64,000 nucleotides of DNA from Bifidobacterium erythrocebi (GCF_012932675.1 NZ_JAAIIF010000010.1:1-64000); one strand, 5' to 3'; counted from the stretch's first letter, positions 33,042 to 42,300 are shown. Notes: generated by a model from the sequence alone, not told the origin. Made by a program: numbers and translations.

Positions 33042-33073
33042 AACCAAGGTTCCAAAACACCACCAAGGTTCCA
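33042..33073. promoter_or_regulatory. direct-repeat operator candidate between XRE and AIPR genes
   Basis: ACCAAGGTTCCA occurs twice, 33043-33054 and 33062-33073, 19 bp apart. The first is embedded in the small dyad AACC-AA-GGTT (33042-33051). They lie 13-44 bases upstream of the XRE start, where a self-repressing XRE protein would bind. Confidence 0.55.
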
Positions 33074-33181
33074 TTGTAAGATCTTGCGATGTGATTATGA
33101 TGGTAATCGTCTTCATCAAAAGATGACAGACGGGCACCGATCAAAAGACCGGCTCCCAGCTCCTTCGAGAAAGGAAGCAAA

Positions 33182-34393
33182 TTGAAGGAACGATTCCATA
33201 TCCACACCATGCGCACCGTGAAATCACCGTCCGACTCCAACGTGACGACCTATTTCATCTGGGTCAACATGCGCGACCTCCCGGCGAACATCCCGACCGA
33301 CGTGAACCCTCGCAAGCCCAACATGAAGACCATGACGGCGAAGAAGCTCCTCGACGCCGTGTCTGGCACGGATCCATACTTTGACATCCACAACCGTGGC
33401 ATCGTCATCCTCGCGAAGAGCGTGAAGCTCGATGCAGCAAACAGCATGCTGGATCTTGATCTCGATGACGACACGTCGCGCTACGGGATCCTCGACGGAG
33501 GCCACACATACAGGGCAATCATGGACCGCCGCGATGCCATCCCGTCCGACATCGACAAATTCGTCAAACTTGAGGTCTTCGTCGGCGAGGATCTCGACGT
33601 GGCGGCCCTGTCCGACGCTCGCAACACGTCCGTGCAGGTCAGTGACATTGCGCTGTTCAACCTGGAGGACCGATTCGACTTCATCAAGAAAGCCATCGCG
33701 GACCAGCCCTATGGCGACAACATCGCGTACAAGGATAACGACAGCGGAAAGACCACGCCGGTCTCGGAACTGCTCAAGCTCATGTACGCGTTCAACATCG
33801 ACCGTTTCGGGGACGCCCTGTCGGTACCGATCGCCTCGTACACCGGTAAGGCCGCGGTGTTCAAGGACTACCGGAAGGAATGGGACGACCATCACACCGA
33901 GGATGGGTCGCACCCGTCGGAGGACAACATCTACCTGCAGCTCTCCCGAGTACTCCCCACCCTCGTGGCCCTGTACGAGAGGATCCAGGAGGACATGCCA
34001 CGCAAGTTCAGGGACTACAAGCTTGCGGTCGGCCTACAGAAAGGAAACTTCGGCAACCTCCGCGGCGTGGAGAAGCGGGAAGGAAAGGCGAAAACTCTCT
34101 TCACGCAGACGACCATCGACTACGACGTCTCCGCGGGATATATCATGCCGATCTTCGGCGCGTTCCGCGCGCTGCTCTCGAAGGACAAGGACGGGCATGG
34201 CGTCGAGTGGGAGCTTGACCCTCTCGAGATGTGGGACACGGTCGGCATGGCCTTGGTCCAGAACACGTTCGACACGGAGACCAACCCCATCGCCGCCGGC
34301 AGGATGAAGACGCTGTGGCAGTCCAATTACCGCATCGTGGAGGGCGAAAAGACCAAGAAGCTCCTCCAGAAGCTGATGAGCAAACAGAGGTAG
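33182..34393 (+). CDS. AIPR-family protein (abortive-infection phage resistance type)
   Basis: 403 residues. The N-terminal half resembles the AIPR domain: NPRKPNMKTMTAKKLLDAV, then FDIHNRGIVILAKSVKLD (67-84), then YGILDGGHTYRAIMD (101-115), corresponding to the family's 'NNGI ... i.nGgqT' core. Then come LSDARNTSVQVSD and a helical C-terminal half without a recognised domain. AIPR proteins are linked to abortive infection of phages; mechanism poorly known. The start is a TTG at 33182 because GAAAGGAAG lies at the right distance; an ATG at 33209 is the alternative. Divergent from an XRE regulator and followed by a 38-bp palindrome, then a membrane-protein gene. GC content is nearer the core than the R-M genes. 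Confidence 0.72.
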   Translation: MKERFHIHTMRTVKSPSDSNVTTYFIWVNMRDLPANIPTDVNPRKPNMKTMTAKKLLDAVSGTDPYFDIHNRGIVILAKSVKLDAANSMLDLDLDDDTSRYGILDGGHTYRAIMDRRDAIPSDIDKFVKLEVFVGEDLDVAALSDARNTSVQVSDIALFNLEDRFDFIKKAIADQPYGDNIAYKDNDSGKTTPVSELLKLMYAFNIDRFGDALSVPIASYTGKAAVFKDYRKEWDDHHTEDGSHPSEDNIYLQLSRVLPTLVALYERIQEDMPRKFRDYKLAVGLQKGNFGNLRGVEKREGKAKTLFTQTTIDYDVSAGYIMPIFGAFRALLSKDKDGHGVEWELDPLEMWDTVGMALVQNTFDTETNPIAAGRMKTLWQSNYRIVEGEKTKKLLQKLMSKQR

Positions 34394-34523
34394 CGGACTA
34401 CACACTGGGCGGGTGAATGAACCGGACAAACTGATATGTCCCACGGAAGAGACATCTGGCCCTTCCCCCAGCCGAACCGACTGGCATATACCATCAAACC
34501 CACTCGATATATCTCCGGTGGAC

Positions 34524-34561
34524 CGATCTGTGCGCGGCCTAGCTAGGCCGCGCACAGATCG
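34524..34561. repeat. 38-bp perfect palindrome
   Basis: From CGATCTGTGCGCGGCCTAG to its exact complement with no spacer at all, centred between 34542 and 34543. It lies 131 bases after the AIPR stop. No T run follows on either side (GAATTC follows on the plus strand). It may be a terminator, a cruciform, or a dimeric-protein binding or recombination site. Confidence 0.8.
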
Positions 34562-34594
34562 AATTCAAACCGCCGTGAACATAAACATGATCCA

Positions 34595-34629
34595 TTGACA
34601 ATATCAACAAAATTGACAATATCAACAAA
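34595..34629. repeat. 17-bp tandem duplication at the start of the membrane-protein gene
   Basis: TTGACAATATCAACAAA is repeated exactly at 34595-34611 and 34613-34629 (18-base step). Each copy begins with a consensus -35 hexamer TTGACA. The duplicate either sits in the promoter or encodes a doubled TIST(K/N)L hexapeptide, depending on the true start. Confidence 0.65.
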
Positions 34630-35616
34630 TCTACTACGAAAGGAAACCATCATAGAGATCCTATCATTTCTGGCCACAGTGCTAACAGCCATAACGGCAC
34701 TCTTAGGGTTCTTCAAGACACTCCCTGATCTCAGAACGTTAAGCATCTCCCGTATAGACTCGGAATTCGAAAAACTCAAAAAACTGGAGTCGCACCTGGG
34801 GCGGGACGAGGAAGCGGCCGTTCATCTGCAACGGAAGCTTCTTACCGATAGGGCCGCAGAAAACCTCCATCGTAGTATCTACGTGCAATGGGGATGTCCA
34901 AGCCGATCGCATTGGGATGCGGCTGTATATCGAGCTGCCTCTTTGGATTTGAGATCGGACTGGCCACTGTATTAGGCTGGCTGTTTTTTGTCTATTCCCA
35001 AAGGAACGATGACATGGTTTCTTTTGGTCTGCTCATGGGTTTCCTCGCAGTCCTGTTGACAATGGGACTGACTGTAGCGACCGGCAACTGGATAAACGCC
35101 CACATAGCGTTGAATCGCCAGTTCCGTCTCGATATGCAGGACCGTTCTCACAACATGAAAGGCGAAACGGATGCTTCGCTGCAGAAAGCGATGGACAAGT
35201 CCTTCGATCATTTAGCTGAATACGAACGCAGAAAATCCAAGTGGAAGATTCTCTGCGCCATCGAATGGTTCCTGATCACCTTTCTCCTGCTTGCCTACGC
35301 TTGTATCACAAATGGACTAATTCCCGTCCAACCCTTCATGGACCTCTTTGGGCTCAGCAAAGAAGGCGCTTTGAACCGACTTAGCGAAATCACGGTATGC
35401 GCATTCTTGGTTTCATTCGTCGCTGCCTACATTACAGCCATCCGCGTGCTGCTCCTCTCGCCCGATAAGAAGGACAAAGATAAGACTAAGGCGAAGGCAA
35501 CGAAGCGCCATCAGGACGATGCCAACTCCGGCTCCAATGATGACCGGTCGGTATCCAAGTCCCTTCATACTCAAGCACAGGGGATACGCATCTGCATTGA
35601 ACACTGTCGGTCCTGA
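34595..35616 (+). pseudogene. frameshifted multi-helix membrane protein of the accessory island
   Basis: Two overlapping frames look like halves of one gene. Frame 1 (34595-34975) gives a TM helix (IIEILSFLATVLTAITALLGFF) and a charged helical domain (IDSEFEKLKKLESHL ... ENLHRSIY). After about 34885 it turns meaningless. Frame 2 (from ATG 34888 to 35616) takes up with IALGCGCISSCLFGFEIGLATVLGWLFFVY, three further TM helices (LLMGFLAVLLTMGLTVATG; WFLITFLLLAYACIT; EITVCAFLVSFVAAYITAIRVLL) and a Lys-rich tail. Either a frameshift broke the gene or two proteins overlap by 88 bases. A ribosome-binding-like AAAGGAAACC at 34639 precedes ATC ATA rather than ATG. No family recognised. Its place beside the AIPR gene suggests a membrane effector. 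Confidence 0.55.
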
Positions 35617-36101
35617 TCGGCATGAGTCATTCGCGGCCATTCACATATGGGGAGGGAATCAACATGGAGATCCGTTAGTAACGGTTTCACAAAAGGCCAT
35701 GTCGATTTCCTCCCCATATATAGTCGCCCGTCTCTATGCACATTATGCCATCCGATCGTCTTCGACCTCGTCGTATTGATCGAAATCGCGACAGGGAAGG
35801 CCGTCCCTGAGATCGAGTATATTTCATCAAATCGAGATGGACATGTGGAAGTAATGTCGTATCGGTCGGAAGGCAAATCCAGCGGAATTTCCTCGATATT
35901 GCCGTCGTAGCCGAACAGCTTGATAACCGTTGGATTGACTGCCACGGTTTTCGCTTCGCTCAAATCCTGCCAGAGCATCCTGTCTCCCATGTACTCCGTG
36001 ACGGTGTACGTGTCGAATGTCTGGCTCAGGTAGACCTTTCGTCCGTTCCTAAAACCAGTGATTGCGTAGTCGCGAATATTCTTCTTCGTGTGACGTGCCA
36101 T
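35571..36101 (-). CDS. hypothetical protein with strong ribosome-binding site
   Basis: 176 residues with no recognised domain. A basic start (MARHTKKNIRDYAITGFRNGRKVYLSQTF) is followed by aromatic/beta-type sequence (LPSDRYDITSTCPSRFDEIYSISG). There is no membrane helix. AAAGGAGG lies five bases before the ATG, the best ribosome-binding site in the island, which argues the gene is real. Its 3' end overlaps the convergent membrane-protein frame by 46 bases. Its last third is encoded by a long hairpin (35645-35719), so the C-terminus may be an accident of an inserted palindrome. Confidence 0.5.
   Translation of the reverse strand: MARHTKKNIRDYAITGFRNGRKVYLSQTFDTYTVTEYMGDRMLWQDLSEAKTVAVNPTVIKLFGYDGNIEEIPLDLPSDRYDITSTCPSRFDEIYSISGTAFPVAISINTTRSKTIGWHNVHRDGRLYMGRKSTWPFVKPLLTDLHVDSLPICEWPRMTHADQDRQCSMQMRIPCA
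35645..35719. repeat. 75-bp hairpin-forming inverted repeat with inner palindrome
   Basis: The arm at 35645-35667 (ATATGGGGAGGGAATC... to CATGG) and the arm at 35697-35719 are reverse complements at 21 of 23 positions. The 29-base loop contains a smaller dyad, CCGTTA-G-TAACGG (35672-35684). The structure lies inside the 3' end of the minus-strand hypothetical gene, near its convergent junction with the membrane-protein frame. Confidence 0.75.
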
Positions 36102-36313
36102 TTCGGCCTCCTTTTGTCTTGCGTCGTTCCATGGTCACAACCGCTTACATGCGTCCCGGGGGGGCAACACGCCGCGTTGGTTTCCAGACGCGTATATGCG
36201 TCCCCGCTAATCACGGAGATTTGAGATATTCAGGAAAGACCTTTGGCCCCGAACAAGGCGATATGGCAATATGCGAGAAGCGGATATGGCACCTCGGCAA
36301 TCCAATCACCGGC
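36102..36313. other. intergenic DNA before the 62-bp repeat array
   Basis: Must contain the promoter of the minus-strand gene ending at 36101; no clear -35/-10 is singled out. From about 36230 there are faint, degenerate traces of the repeat (CCCGAACAAGG-like), suggesting the array was once longer. Confidence 0.35.
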
Positions 36314-36666
36314 AAATCGCGACAGGATAGGGCTGGATTTGTCCCGAACAACATGAGATCCGGTAGCCGTATGCAAAACGCGACAGAACAGTAGCGAAAC
36401 CGTCGCGAAATGGCATGAATCGTGGCGGCCATCTGAATTTTGCGACAGAACGGTGGGGAAATTGTCGCGAAATGACATGAAATCACGTCTGCACAGACAA
36501 AATGCGACAGGACAGGCCGCAGTTTGTCGCGAAATGACATGAAATCACGTCTGCACAGACAAAACGCGACAGGACAGGCCACAATTTGTCGCGAAATGAC
36601 ATGAGTTGCTGTTGGCATCGGTAAAACACGACAAGACACGACTGAATTTGTCGTGAAGCAGCATGG
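36314..36666. repeat. tandem array of 62-bp units with conserved 44-bp core and 18-bp variable segment
   Basis: Units start at 36375, 36437, 36499, 36561 and 36623 (each exactly 62 bp), with a diverged unit before them at 36314. The core runs AAAA(C/T)GCGACAGGACAG ... TTTGTCGCGAAATGACATGA. Each core contains the dyad GCGACA ... TGTCGC. In the last unit both arms change together to ACGACA ... TGTCGT, preserving pairing. The 18-base remainders differ between most units, but those after 36437 and 36499 are identical. Sixty-two is not a multiple of three, and the short ORFs through it look spurious. It is not a CRISPR: spacers are too short and one is duplicated. Confidence 0.8.
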
Positions 36667-36745
36667 CTAAACGGCATCTGACGAACCGCAAAAAACGCAT
36701 AGCGGGGCACATCAGCCGTGAAGACAATCCCGCATCCTTAGCCAA

Positions 36746-36787
36746 TACAACAAAGGGCTTGGCATCCCGCAACGGAATGCCAAGCCC
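36746..36787 (-). terminator. terminator of the aminotransferase gene
   Basis: On the minus strand GGGCTTGGCAT (complement of 36777-36787) pairs perfectly with ATGCCAAGCCC (36755-36765). TTTGTTGT follows. It begins 63 bases after the stop. Confidence 0.75.
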
Positions 36788-36849
36788 CGAATCAAACTAC
36801 AGGCCGCTACAACGCGACCGGGTCGGCTCGCAACCGACCCATACCCGGC

Positions 36850-38046
36850 TCACAGCGTGGGCAGCCAACGACCCAGACGATCGAGCCCTTCCTTAAGCGC
36901 CTCCTGGGAGGCGGCATAGCTCAGCCGCACATGCGTATCGGCCGTGGCCGCGCCGAAATCACGCCCCGGCGTCAACGCCACATGAGCCTCGGCCAAAGCA
37001 CGCTCGCAGAACGTCCACGCATCCAGACCGGTGGAACTGATGTTGAAATACGCATAGAACGCGCCATTCGGCTCCACCTCCACCGGCAGTCCGATGCGCT
37101 TGAGCCCATCGACCACGATGCGGCGACGGGTCAGCAACTCCTGGCGGCGGCGCTCGCATTCGTCCAGGCTTTCCTTGGTGAAGCAGGCGAGCGCGGCATG
37201 CTGCGTGGGGGTGTGCGCACACAGGTAGTAGTTGGTGGCCAGATCGTCCACCGCCTTGAGCACGTCGTCGTCATCGGGCATGACGGCCCAGCCGAGACGC
37301 CAACCGGTCATGCCGAAGAACTTGGAGAAGCTGTTGCAGACGATTGCGCCGTCGTCGCATTCCAGCACGGACTTGACTTCGCTGCCGTCCGGCTCGCGAT
37401 CAGCCAGATCGAGGTAGGTTTCGTCCACGATGCGCCACATGCCGTGTTCGCGCGCATAGTCGCACACGCTCTTGAGCACGTTGAAGTCGATGGTGGTGCC
37501 GGTGGGGTTGGACGGCGAGGTGATCATGACCGCCTTGGTGCGGTCGGTGTGGTATTGGGCGACGAGTTCCGGTGTGAGGTGGAAGCGGGTGGCGGCGGAA
37601 GTGGGCACGTCCACCACGGTTCCTTCGAAGCTTTTCACCAGTTCGCGGTTGCAGGGGTATGAGGGGTCTGCGATGAGCACTTCGTCACCGGAGTCGACGG
37701 TGAGCGCGGTGGCGAGCAGCAGTGCCGCCGAACCGCCGGAGGTGATGACGATGCGCTTGGGGTCGATGCTCAGACCGTGGCGTTCCTGGTAGAAATCCGC
37801 GATGGCGCGGCGCAGTTCCGGCAATCCCATGGCCGCGGTGTATGGCAGGGCGCGACCGTCGTACTGTTCGCGCATGGCGTCGCGGACTGCCGGCGGAGCC
37901 CCGAAATCAGGTTCGCCGAGGCTGAGTTTCACGACATCGATGCCATCGGCGATCATCCGATCGGCTTGCTCTCCGAACACCATGGCGCGGAAGGGCTGCA
38001 CCTCGCGGGCGCGACGGGACATAACAGGCTGCATTGCTTCGTTCAT
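36850..38046 (-). CDS. PLP-dependent class I/II aminotransferase
   Basis: 398 residues, fold type I. Landmarks are VVKLSLGEPDFGAPPAV near the N-terminus, ITSGGSAALLLATAL (cofactor phosphate loop), ITSPSNPTGTTID (the conserved Asn-Pro), RIVDETYLDL (Asp contacting the pyridine), and SFSKFFGMTGWRLGW with the Schiff-base lysine. The substrate arginine is near THVRLSYAA. It resembles aspartate/aromatic/alanine-type transaminases; the substrate cannot be fixed. ATG at 38046 has a weak GAGAG site; an in-frame ATG four codons later is possible. Single gene with its own terminator, divergent from the oxidoreductase gene. Confidence 0.9.
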   Translation of the reverse strand: MNEAMQPVMSRRAREVQPFRAMVFGEQADRMIADGIDVVKLSLGEPDFGAPPAVRDAMREQYDGRALPYTAAMGLPELRRAIADFYQERHGLSIDPKRIVITSGGSAALLLATALTVDSGDEVLIADPSYPCNRELVKSFEGTVVDVPTSAATRFHLTPELVAQYHTDRTKAVMITSPSNPTGTTIDFNVLKSVCDYAREHGMWRIVDETYLDLADREPDGSEVKSVLECDDGAIVCNSFSKFFGMTGWRLGWAVMPDDDDVLKAVDDLATNYYLCAHTPTQHAALACFTKESLDECERRRQELLTRRRIVVDGLKRIGLPVEVEPNGAFYAYFNISSTGLDAWTFCERALAEAHVALTPGRDFGAATADTHVRLSYAASQEALKEGLDRLGRWLPTL

Positions 38047-38220
38047 ACTCTCGTTGTAATCATATGGTGCGACACGGCGCTACTTTCCGCTACTCCCCCA
38101 CTGTTTCCTTGCTGCCCCCTGCCGCTTCCGGCACCTTCGGCATGATGCGATCCAATCGCAGGACTTCGTACAATGGATGCATCAATCGTCATGGATTCAC
38201 CTATGAGCAAGGAGGAACAC

Positions 38221-39273
38221 ATGAGCAGGATGAACGGCAGACGCGACAAGGCGGAGCGGACCGGCAGGAAGGTGAATGTCGCCATTCTGGGTGCCGGTTC
38301 GATTGCGAACACCATGGCCACGACGCTGGTGAAGATGGCTGCGGATGACAGGTATTCCGGCTGGATTCACCCGTATGCCGTGGCGGCGCGCGACGCCGAC
38401 CGTGCCGAGGCGTTCGCCGCGAAATACGGCTTCGACAAGGCCTATGGTTCCTACGAGAGCATGGTCGCGGACGATGACGTCGACTTGGTGTATATCGCCA
38501 CGCCGCATAATTTCCACGCCGAACAGGCGATCATGTGCCTGAAGGGCGGCCGGAACGTGTTGGTGGAAAAGGCCTTCACCGCCAATACCGCGCAGGCGCG
38601 TGAACTGCTCGATGTGGCGGCGCAGACGAACCTGCTTGCCACGGAGGCGATCTGGACACGCTACCAGCCGAGCCGCGATCTCATCAACGAACTGGTGCGC
38701 AGCGGGGAGCTGGGCACCATACGTTCGGTGCGCGCCGAGCTGAGCTATGAGCCGCATGGGCGCGACCGCATCACGAACCCGAATCTTGCCGGAGGCGCGT
38801 TGCTCGATGTGGGCGTGTATGCGCTGAACTTCATCGATATGGCCGTGGGTGCCGACCATGGCCGTTCCATCGCGGATTTTTCCACCACGATGGTGCCGTA
38901 CAGCACCGGTGTCGATGCGACGAACGCCACGGTGCTGACCTATGACGACGGTCTGCTGGCCACCGCGACCAGTTCCAGGGCCGTGGCTTCGGACCGCTCC
39001 GGCGTGATCTGCGGCGACAATGGCTATGCCGTGGTGACGAACATCAACAATCCCGAACGCATCGACGTGTACAACACGGATCATTCGCTTCGCCACAGCA
39101 TCGCGGTTCCCGAGCAGCTTACCGGCTACGAGTACGAGGTCGCCTCGGCCGCCAACGCGATTCTCGACGGCAGGACGGAATGCCCGGAAATGCCCCATGC
39201 GGATACGCTGCGCATCATGGAGCTCATGGACGAGATCCGTGGGCGGTGGGGATTGCAGTATCCCTTCGAGTAG
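38221..39273 (+). CDS. Gfo/Idh/MocA-family NAD(P)-dependent oxidoreductase
   Basis: 350 residues. The N-terminal Rossmann domain starts VNVAILGAGSIANTMATTLV and continues DLVYIATPHNFHAEQAIMCLKGGRNVLVEKAFT; the EKAF lysine is the family's catalytic motif position. The C-terminal alpha/beta domain carries GGALLDVGVYALNFIDMAVG with the GxxxDxGxH-like element (Tyr in place of His). It acts on a sugar, polyol or related substrate, unknown. AAGGAGGAACAC precedes the ATG at 38221, which is therefore preferred to the ATG 48 bases upstream. Divergent from the aminotransferase gene. Confidence 0.88.
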   Translation: MSRMNGRRDKAERTGRKVNVAILGAGSIANTMATTLVKMAADDRYSGWIHPYAVAARDADRAEAFAAKYGFDKAYGSYESMVADDDVDLVYIATPHNFHAEQAIMCLKGGRNVLVEKAFTANTAQARELLDVAAQTNLLATEAIWTRYQPSRDLINELVRSGELGTIRSVRAELSYEPHGRDRITNPNLAGGALLDVGVYALNFIDMAVGADHGRSIADFSTTMVPYSTGVDATNATVLTYDDGLLATATSSRAVASDRSGVICGDNGYAVVTNINNPERIDVYNTDHSLRHSIAVPEQLTGYEYEVASAANAILDGRTECPEMPHADTLRIMELMDEIRGRWGLQYPFE

Positions 39274-39322
39274 ACGCGGGTCAAGTAAACATTGGCCAAG
39301 CAAAAGCCGACTACCCCGGCCT

Positions 39323-39353
39323 GGCGTACCACCCGAAGTTCGGATGGTACGCC
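39323..39353. terminator. shared hairpin between convergent oxidoreductase and helicase genes
   Basis: GGCGTACCA (39323-39331) pairs with TGGTACGCC (39345-39353). The loop itself contains CCGAA-G-TTCGG. No T run on either side, so termination strength is uncertain. It lies between two convergent stops. Confidence 0.55.
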
Positions 39354-39363
39354 GGGCAACGGG

Positions 39364-42300
39364 TCAGTCGTCGTCCGATGATTCCGGTACACCGGCGCTC
39401 AGTTCCGCGATGATGTCCTCCCTGGATTTCATCGCGGCATGCAGTTCGCGCCGCGCTTCGTCGGCTTCGCTCACGTAGTAGAGGGTGGCGTCGATGGCTT
39501 CCAACGGCACGCCTTCGATTTCGGCAAGCAGCAGCCGGTACATGTCGAGCTGGATGAGCTTGCGTGCGATGTCGCCGCTCGTTGTCGGACGATGACCCGT
39601 CTTCCAATCGACGATGGTGAACCGTTTCGTGCTGTCGTCCGGGTCGAGGCCGCCGAGGAACACGGCGTCCAGTTTGCCGTTGACCACCTGGCCGTTCAGA
39701 TCGCTTATGGATACGACGATCTGGCGTTCCGCCCATGCCGGCACGCGGTCGGCCCAAACCGACGAGGCAAGGCGTCGCTCCCATTCCAGGATGGTGGACG
39801 AATCCTTGTTCCGCTGGCTTGTTCCCTGATCAGCTGTCCGATCCGCCTCCTGGACTGCCGCCATGGCCTTGTCCAGTTCCCGCAGCATGCCTTCGCGCGA
39901 TTCGCCGCTTTCCTCCGGGTGCACCGCGTTCATGAACCGTTCCGCCCACGCGTGGAACTGCGTGCCGGCCGAGGCCGACGGCGAGGCCACCGATGGGATC
40001 GGACGGATGACGCCACGCCAGTAGCGTGCCTCGTCGCGACTGTTCAGGCCGCCGGCGAGCGCCTGCAGTCCGGTCACGCTTTGCCGCGTGCCGGCCATGA
40101 CGCGGCGTGCCTTCCGCTTCACTGCCGCGTCCAGGGCCTTTCCTTCGAGCACGCCGGTCATCAGGTCCTTGTCTTCCACCAGCATGCGGGCCTTGTCGTA
40201 GAGCGTGTGCCCGTTTGCCACGGATGCCTGTGGATTGGCGTTCTGCGTGTTGTCTTGCATATCATCTTGCGCGCTGCCTTGCGCATCACGCGATTGCGTC
40301 GATTCGTCTGCATCGCCGCCGTCGATGGTCCGTCGCACCTGCCGTGCGCTTGAACGCAGTCTGCCTTCCACGCCTTGGCTGAGATGTGCCGGCCAGGGCA
40401 GGCTCGCCTGCGTATCACGAGCCTCGGGCTCCTCCTGCCATGCCGTTCCGACGACCGCATCCTCGTATTCGCGGGCCTGATCGCCCACGAAATACCCGTC
40501 CGGCAGCGATATGCCATCGTCTTGTTCCGCCGGCAGGTTGGATGGGGTCTGTGCGATGTCGTTGCGGATGCGCAGCGAATCGTATACCTCCTGCCAGAAG
40601 ACCGATGGCTTGGTCATCTTCGGCTTGGCACCCAGCACGCGCGGGTCGCGGCCTTCCTCACCGTTCTGGCAGTAGGTGAGCAGCAGGTCGTTGCGGGCTC
40701 GGGTCAGCGCCACGTATGCCAGCCGGCGTTCGTCGCAATGGTAGCGGCGACCGTATTCCTCGGCCTGCGTGAGGTACAGGGAGTCGGGGTCCATGGATCC
40801 GATCTCGCTGTCGAAGGCGCGCAGCGTGCCGTAGACCTCGTCGTCGATGGTTTCCGGGCCGTCCAGCAGTTTCAGCGACTCGATCGGGTCCGCGCCGACC
40901 GGGGCGTCATGCGGAAAGCGAGGCAGGATGCCAGCGTCCGCTCGTACCGGGACGGGAACCGCGTCGACTTTCGTCAGCCATGATTTGGCGGTTTCCTGGT
41001 ATTCCGGTGCCTCCCATACGTCGTCGCGCCACCCGCCGGGGTGCCGTTCGTCGGCTTTGACGGCCAGGGAATCACCCTGCTTGCTGGGGAATACGCCGTC
41101 GGAAAGCTCCACTACGGCCACGGCGTCCCATTCCAATCCCTTGGACTGGTGGATCGTCATCAGTTCCACGTCGGCACCGCTGTCCGCGTTCAGGGTGGAG
41201 GTCTCGTCCTCGATGGTGCGCAGCGTGTCCGCCCAGGCCATGAAGCCGCGTAGGGTCGGGGCCTGGCCTGCCGAGATCTCCGACAGGTAGGTGTCGACCA
41301 GGTCGATGATGGTTTCCATGGGGATACGCGCGACGGTGGGGTTCACCGTGGCACCGCCGTGCAATGCCTGGGCGACCACGGCATCCACGTCGAGTTCCAA
41401 TGCCTGCACCGCGGCACGCACCACGTCGGACAGAGGCCTGCCGACCGCGTCGCATACCTTGTGCAGCACGGTTCCGGCGCGGACAAGCGCCTTTCTGCTC
41501 CGGTCGTCGATGCGCGCGCAATGTTCCAACCGTTCGTTCAGATCGTCCCGCAGCAGCAGGTCGGCGACGAACACGCTGTTGATCACGCTGTCGCGATGCT
41601 CGCGGACCAGCGCATCCCATTGGCCGCGCGGGGCATCGGGCGGCACGATGCCCGCCGTGGCCAGCGCACGGTACTGGGCTTCGAGATTGAGGGTGCTTGC
41701 GATGCCGGCGAGCGCGCTCAACGCCTCGCTTCCCAAGCCGAAACGCGGTGTGGCGAGCAGACGCATCAGCGAGGCGCTGTCGCTGTGGTCGCAGGCCACG
41801 CGCAGCAGCGAGAACACGTCGCGCACTTCCGGGCGTTCGAGCATCGCGGAGTATCCGACGGCGACGGCGGTCAGTCCCGACTGTTCCAATGCCTGCTGGA
41901 ACAGCGGCATTTTCGCCTTGGATCGGAACAGCACCGCCACGGTGCCGGCGCGCTTGCCGTCCTTGTCGGTGCGGGTGTTGCGTGCGATGGCCTCGTGGCA
42001 GAATCGCACCACGCCGTCGATCTCCTGCCCCAGCGTCTCGTAGCCGAGCACGCCGACGGTTCCGGTCGGGGCGCTGTCCAGCGGGGCGAGTTCGTCCACG
42101 TCCACTTCCCGCATCGGCGAGCTGCTGGGTCTGCTCGGCGTGCCGCGCAACGGCATGGTGAGGTTGTTCGCGGCTTCGAGCACCAGCTTCGAATTGCGGC
42201 GGGTGACGCTCAGCGAGTAGGGTTTGCGGTCGGCCGGAAGGTGGAAGTCGTTCTGGAACATGCGGAATGCGCCGGGGCTTGCGCCTCGCCACGCGTAGAT

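Noticed and set aside
34524..34561. Classical Rho-independent terminator
   Set aside because: Very strong stem but no loop and no T run on either strand, so I list it as a palindrome of open function.
36314..36666. CRISPR array
   Set aside because: Core repeat of about 44 bp with 18-base 'spacers', two spacers identical, cores divergent, and no cas genes nearby.
27446..36700. Integrative element with att sites
   Set aside because: No integrase, no tRNA-associated direct repeats at the ends; only a dead resolvase is seen, so I call it an accessory island.
36211..36772. Short minus-strand ORFs with repeated MSFRDKL and SCHFAT text
   Set aside because: They read through the 62-bp array, whose period is not a multiple of three, so the apparent repeat proteins change frame at each unit.
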